A stretch of 64,000 bases of DNA from Ancylobacter tetraedralis (lineage in GTDB: Bacteria > Pseudomonadota > Alphaproteobacteria > Rhizobiales > Xanthobacteraceae), in contig NZ_JACICD010000001.1 of assembly GCF_014195655.1 (NCBI RefSeq), forward strand, positions 348,682 to 412,681, read 5' to 3'. Position numbers and translations under genes: made by a program. The first letter of the stretch is position 1, and each line of letters starts with the position of its first letter. Shown here in pieces: positions 60,999-64,000 of this stretch. The notes below the pieces were generated by a model. That model did not search any database and had not been told where the DNA came from. It saw only the letters and a list, made by a program, of their open reading frames with translations.

Positions 60999-61924
60999 GG
61001 TACGTCCGGCGAGCCGGAATCCGTATCGCTCGAAAACGCCAGAGCCCGTATGCGTCCGCGCCGGCCGGGCACCAGCCCGAGCACCAGCGCGCAGCCGACG
61101 GCGATGGCCGCCCCGCCGGCCATCTGCACCGGGGAGAGGTGCTCGCCCAGCAGCAGCGTGCCGATGAGCACCGCGACGCCCGTCACCGCGAATTCGACGC
61201 TGATCGCCCGTGTCGGGCCGATCGTGGTGATGAGGCGGAAATACAGCGCGTAGGTCATGGCGCTCATGACCGTGCCGGTAATGAGCAGCATCAGGTAGTC
61301 GACCGGCGCGGGCCAGGCGGGAACCGGCACGGCGCGCACCAGCGGCAGGGTGAGCAGTCCGCCGACCAGGAAGGAGCCGATCGTCACCTCCCACGCCCCG
61401 GCGTGGCGCAGGCGGCGGCCGGCATAGACGCTGCCGAAGGCGGCCGAAACCGCAGCCACCACCATGCAGGCGCAGCCGAGCATGAAGTCGGGCGTGATGG
61501 GACGCGACGGGAAGCCGACCAGCAACATCATGCCGACAAGCCCAAGTCCGCCGCCCAGCGTGCCGGCCGGGCCGAGGCGCTCCACTCCCCAGAGGCGGGC
61601 GATGAGCATGGAAAATAGTGGGATGGTGGCGACCATTATGGCCGACATCGCGGTGCCGATCAGCGGCAGGCTGTAGGAGAGCAGAATGAGCTGGCCGGCC
61701 ACGGTGGTGGCGCCGACCACGACGAGCGGCACGATGCCGAAGCTGAAGTCCAGCCGGCGCCCGATCGCCCTGGCCGCGAGGAACAGCGTGGCGGAGGCGA
61801 TGAGCGCGCGGAAGGAGACCGCGCCGACCCAGCCGAAGGCGGGAATCACCCGGCTGACTGCGAGAAAGGAGGCCCCCCAGGCGACGGCCAGGAAAACATA
61901 GCTTGCGAGGTCTCTGGGATTCAT
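60995..61924 (-). CDS. EamA/DMT-superfamily transporter
   Basis: 309 residues, ten predicted helices in two EamA repeats (YVFLAVAWGASFLAVSRVIPAF begins the first; MLGCACMVVAAVSAAFGSVYAG the second). The C-terminal TTIGPTRAISVEFAVTGVAVLIGTLLLGEHLSPVQMAGGAAI is typical of the RhaT/EamA type. Exporters of metabolites or amino acids; cargo unknown. ATG at 61924 follows a moderate site. Convergent with gntR. Confidence 0.9.
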   Translation of the reverse strand: MNPRDLASYVFLAVAWGASFLAVSRVIPAFGWVGAVSFRALIASATLFLAARAIGRRLDFSFGIVPLVVVGATTVAGQLILLSYSLPLIGTAMSAIMVATIPLFSMLIARLWGVERLGPAGTLGGGLGLVGMMLLVGFPSRPITPDFMLGCACMVVAAVSAAFGSVYAGRRLRHAGAWEVTIGSFLVGGLLTLPLVRAVPVPAWPAPVDYLMLLITGTVMSAMTYALYFRLITTIGPTRAISVEFAVTGVAVLIGTLLLGEHLSPVQMAGGAAIAVGCALVLGLVPGRRGRIRALAFSSDTDSGSPDVP

Positions 61925-62067
61925 GATGCGACGCCCGCGGGAACGCGAAAGCGCAGCCCCGAGCGGCCGGATCGCGGCGCGAAACTACGTCGCCGCGCGT
62001 GCCTGTCAATGCACGGTTTTGCAGGCTGGTTATTGCCGTCGGCGCGCTCTCGGGTTAAAGAACGGCC

Positions 62068-62448
62068 ATGAAAACGATTGATAGCTTCGAAGACCGCCGC
62101 CAGAACTCCGCCGCTGCCAAGGCACGTCTGCTTGACCGCCTGAAGGCCCGGCCGAGCAAGGACGATCCGGCCGTCCTCGCCCGCATGGCCGAGCGCAAGG
62201 CCGTGGAAGAGGCCCGCGAGGCGCGCCGCATCGCGCGCGCGGAAGCCGCCGCCGCCGCCGAGATCGCCGCCCGCGAGGCCGCTGCCGCCAAGGCCGCCGC
62301 TGACGCGGCTGCCGAGATCGCCGCCCGCGAGGCAGCCATTGCTCACGCCGCTGCCGAGGCCGAGCGCGCCACTGCCGAGGCCGCCGCACAGAAGGCCAAG
62401 CGCGACGAGCGCTACGCCGCGCGCAAGATGCGGGCCGGCGGGCGCTGA
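62068..62448 (+). CDS. DUF6481 family Ala-rich coiled-coil protein
   Basis: 126 residues: FEDRRQNSAAAKARLLDRLKARPSKDDPAVLARMAERKA is the DUF6481 head, followed by an Ala/Glu/Arg-rich helix with two similar heptad blocks (AAAEIAAREAA at about 71-81 and AAAEIAAREAA at about 90-100). It is a basic, probably fully helical small protein of unknown function, sometimes annotated with RNA-related context. The ATG is at 62068. Confidence 0.82.
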   Translation: MKTIDSFEDRRQNSAAAKARLLDRLKARPSKDDPAVLARMAERKAVEEAREARRIARAEAAAAAEIAAREAAAAKAAADAAAEIAAREAAIAHAAAEAERATAEAAAQKAKRDERYAARKMRAGGR

Positions 62449-62464
62449 GAGCGCACGCCCGCTC

Positions 62465-63022
62465 TCACTCGGCCGCGCGCTGGCCGGCGAATTGCCCGCC
62501 ATAGCCGCGCTGCGGCACGCCCAGCGTCTGCTCGAGAATCAACTGGCACACCTTCATCCCGGTCCGCAGGCGGATGGGACGGGGACCCAGATTGATGATC
62601 TCGAGCTGGATGCGACCCGTGGATCCGGCATGGATGGTGGGCGCGGTCAGATGGACGATGAGCCCGATTCGGGCCAGCGAACTCTTGCCCTCGACGCGCG
62701 CGGCAAGCCGTGCGCCGGGATGCATGTCCACCCGCTCCAGCGTCCAGGCCAGTACCAGCCGGCCGGGATCGAGCACGAAGCCTTCCCCGCCGATCTCGAT
62801 ATCGTCGGCCATTGAGGTGATGGCCTCGCGGAAGCTGTAGCCCGGCCGCGCCGGGTCGATCACCGGGTCGTCGCCCTCGGCCACGGGGCGGTAGAGCGTG
62901 AGGCGGCTGTCGAGCCGTAGATCCACGCCATTCGGCGCGTAGAAATCCGCCGGCGGAACCGGATCGATGCTCAGCGCCCCGTCCTTGAGCGCGTCGAGAA
63001 TGTCGCGGTCGGTCAAGATCAA
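62465..63022 (-). CDS. dcd: dCTP deaminase
   Basis: 185 residues. Converts dCTP to dUTP for dTMP synthesis. ILTDRDILDAL starts the family; RVEGKSSLARIGLIVHLTAPTIHAGSTGRIQLEIINLGP contains the active-site Ser/Arg and Glu (in LEI). GQFAGQ ends the protein. The TTG start at 63022 follows AGGAGG by ten bases; the frame stays open upstream but the conserved N-terminus begins here. Confidence 0.93.
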   Translation of the reverse strand: MILTDRDILDALKDGALSIDPVPPADFYAPNGVDLRLDSRLTLYRPVAEGDDPVIDPARPGYSFREAITSMADDIEIGGEGFVLDPGRLVLAWTLERVDMHPGARLAARVEGKSSLARIGLIVHLTAPTIHAGSTGRIQLEIINLGPRPIRLRTGMKVCQLILEQTLGVPQRGYGGQFAGQRAAE

Positions 63023-63269
63023 GGGCGACGGCCCTCCTGCTACGCAACGCCCCTCATCGGTAACACGCTTTGCCGCAATGCGAAACGGCGGATGCGGTCG
63101 GGGCCGCATGCAGCGCAGGATTGCAGGGCCGAGCAGGCGGGTTCAGCCATGCAGGGGAAAGATTGCAGGAATGCATGGCTTGGCGCTTGAGCGATGGGCG
63201 CGAACAGCCGAGATTTAGCGGGACGCGCAGCGCCCCCGGCGCGCGCCTGATGATCTGGAGTTTCGCGAC

Positions 63270-63839
63270 ATGACGACCCGCCCCAAGCTTCTCGGCATTT
63301 CCGGCAGCCTGCGCGCCGGCGCCAACAGCACGGCCGTGCTGTTGGCCCTGAAGGCCGCGCTCGCGCCCAAGGCCGATCTTGACGTTTTCACGCTCAACGA
63401 CGTGCCGCTGTATAATCAGGATGAGGACACGCAGACCCCGCCGGCGGGCGCGGCGGCGTTGCGCGCGGCCATCGCGGCGGCGGATGGCGTCATCTTCACC
63501 TCGCCGGAATATAATTACGGCACATCCGGCGCGCTGAAGAACGCCATCGACTGGGGTTCGCGCCCCTATGCCAAGGGCGCGCTGCGCGGCAAGCCGGTGC
63601 TGGTCGTCACCTCCTCGCCCGGCTCCACCGGCGGCATCCGCGCGCAGGCGCAGGTGCGTGAATCGCTCTCCGCCGCCGGCGGGCGCGTAATCGACTATCC
63701 GCACCTCGCCATTCCCGGCGTCGCCGACAAGATCAAGGATGGCGTGTTCGTCGACGAGAAGACCGCCGGCTTCCTGCTCGGCGGCGTCGACGCGCTGCTG
63801 GCGGAAATCCACCTACTCGCACGGCACAAGGCGGGCTGA
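63270..63839 (+). CDS. NAD(P)H-dependent FMN reductase
   Basis: 189 residues with a flavodoxin-like fold: LLGISGSLRAGANSTAVLLAL (FMN phosphate loop), TSPEYNYGTSGALKNAIDWGSRP, and VVTSSPGSTGGIRAQAQVRESL. It belongs to the NADPH-dependent FMN reductase/ChrR-type quinone reductase family; it may reduce quinones, azo compounds or supply FMNH2. A GGAG site precedes the ATG. After it, 63840-64000 shows no gene. Confidence 0.9.
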   Translation: MTTRPKLLGISGSLRAGANSTAVLLALKAALAPKADLDVFTLNDVPLYNQDEDTQTPPAGAAALRAAIAAADGVIFTSPEYNYGTSGALKNAIDWGSRPYAKGALRGKPVLVVTSSPGSTGGIRAQAQVRESLSAAGGRVIDYPHLAIPGVADKIKDGVFVDEKTAGFLLGGVDALLAEIHLLARHKAG

Positions 63840-64000
63840 GGCCGGCGCGCGGCGGGCGCTTGCCCCCGCGGGCCTCGCGAGACGCAGGACGGGTCGGTCC
63901 GTGTGGGCCGTCCAGTCCTGCGCGCAGTTTCCATGCTGCGCGGAGAGACCCTTTCCCGGTGCCCGATCCCGAACGGGTGCGGCGCGGCGGGCGGGTTCGC

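Noticed and set aside
63883-63933. Partly self-complementary sequence near the window end (CGCAGGAC ... GTCCTGCG)
   Set aside because: The arms are far apart with a long unpaired middle and no T-run; too weak to call a terminator or RNA gene.

Overview
The window is a high-GC chromosomal segment of an alphaproteobacterium, most likely order Hyphomicrobiales and plausibly a Xanthobacteraceae-like genus (Ancylobacter, Starkeya, Xanthobacter). The genus is inference. The class rests on a tRNA-His(GUG) with no G-1 and with discriminator A73, a MucR/Ros zinc-finger regulator, and families largely confined to this class (TIGR02186 beside TauE/SafE, DUF6456, DUF1491, DUF2336, DUF5330, DUF6481). There is no prophage, IS element, CRISPR array or integrase. 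Most of the window is ordinary core and near-core genome, dense and in short operons, with many GTG and TTG starts and many 4-base gene overlaps.

Layout. 1-2.6 kb: the groEL 3' end with a duplicated tail and terminator, a dienelactone hydrolase, marC, rnhB. 2.6-4.4 kb: a strikingly AT-rich two-gene island encoding a ParA-type ATPase and a RiboL-PSP-type HEPN protein, wedged directly behind cydB; this is the best candidate for an undescribed or poorly described (defence/toxin-like) system. 4.4-11.8 kb: cydAB quinol oxidase, an unusual family-4-like uracil-DNA glycosylase, ETF-ubiquinone oxidoreductase, a VOC protein, a secreted pepsin-like protein and a small M15 muramyl peptidase. 11.8-16.0 kb: phnCDE transporter behind a four-unit Pho box. 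16-24 kb: YddA/SbmA-like ABC exporter, ClC antiporter, TPP-riboswitch-controlled thiY, ycaQ, thiX, universal stress protein. 24-28.3 kb: cold-shock protein, rpsU, tRNA-His, atzG-atzE, and the dmeR-dmeF Ni/Co efflux pair with a recognisable operator.

28.3-43 kb: TIGR02186-TauE pair, a PQQ-type sugar dehydrogenase with its own cytochrome c, a pyroglutamyl-peptidase-like protein, a lone receiver, meaB, csbD, an operon of HerA-like ATPase, M20 dipeptidase and class-IV aminotransferase, folP-folK, zntB, sodB. 43-50 kb: a membrane-anchored Pro/Glu-rich protein, ptrB-msrB, mucR, and a gene for a stand-alone DnaA-domain-IV-like (HdaB-like) protein coupled to a DUF6456 gene, with operator-like repeats in front. 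50-64 kb: sufE, several small alphaproteobacterial DUF genes, PBP1A, a YcgN protein overlapping lysE tail to tail, lldD with a divergent FadR-type regulator and a clear palindromic operator, an EamA exporter, DUF6481, dcd and an FMN reductase.

Functional threads: respiration (cydAB, ETF-QO, lldD, PQQ dehydrogenase plus cytochrome c), nutrient scavenging (Pho-regulated phn, riboswitch-regulated thi), metal homeostasis (dmeRF, zntB), oxidative and cold stress (sodB, msrB, usp, csp, csbD) and cell-cycle or envelope control (mucR, HdaB-like, PBP1A). Several intergenic gaps hold different short tandem repeats (14, 18, 15 and 12 bp units), which seems to be a habit of this genome.
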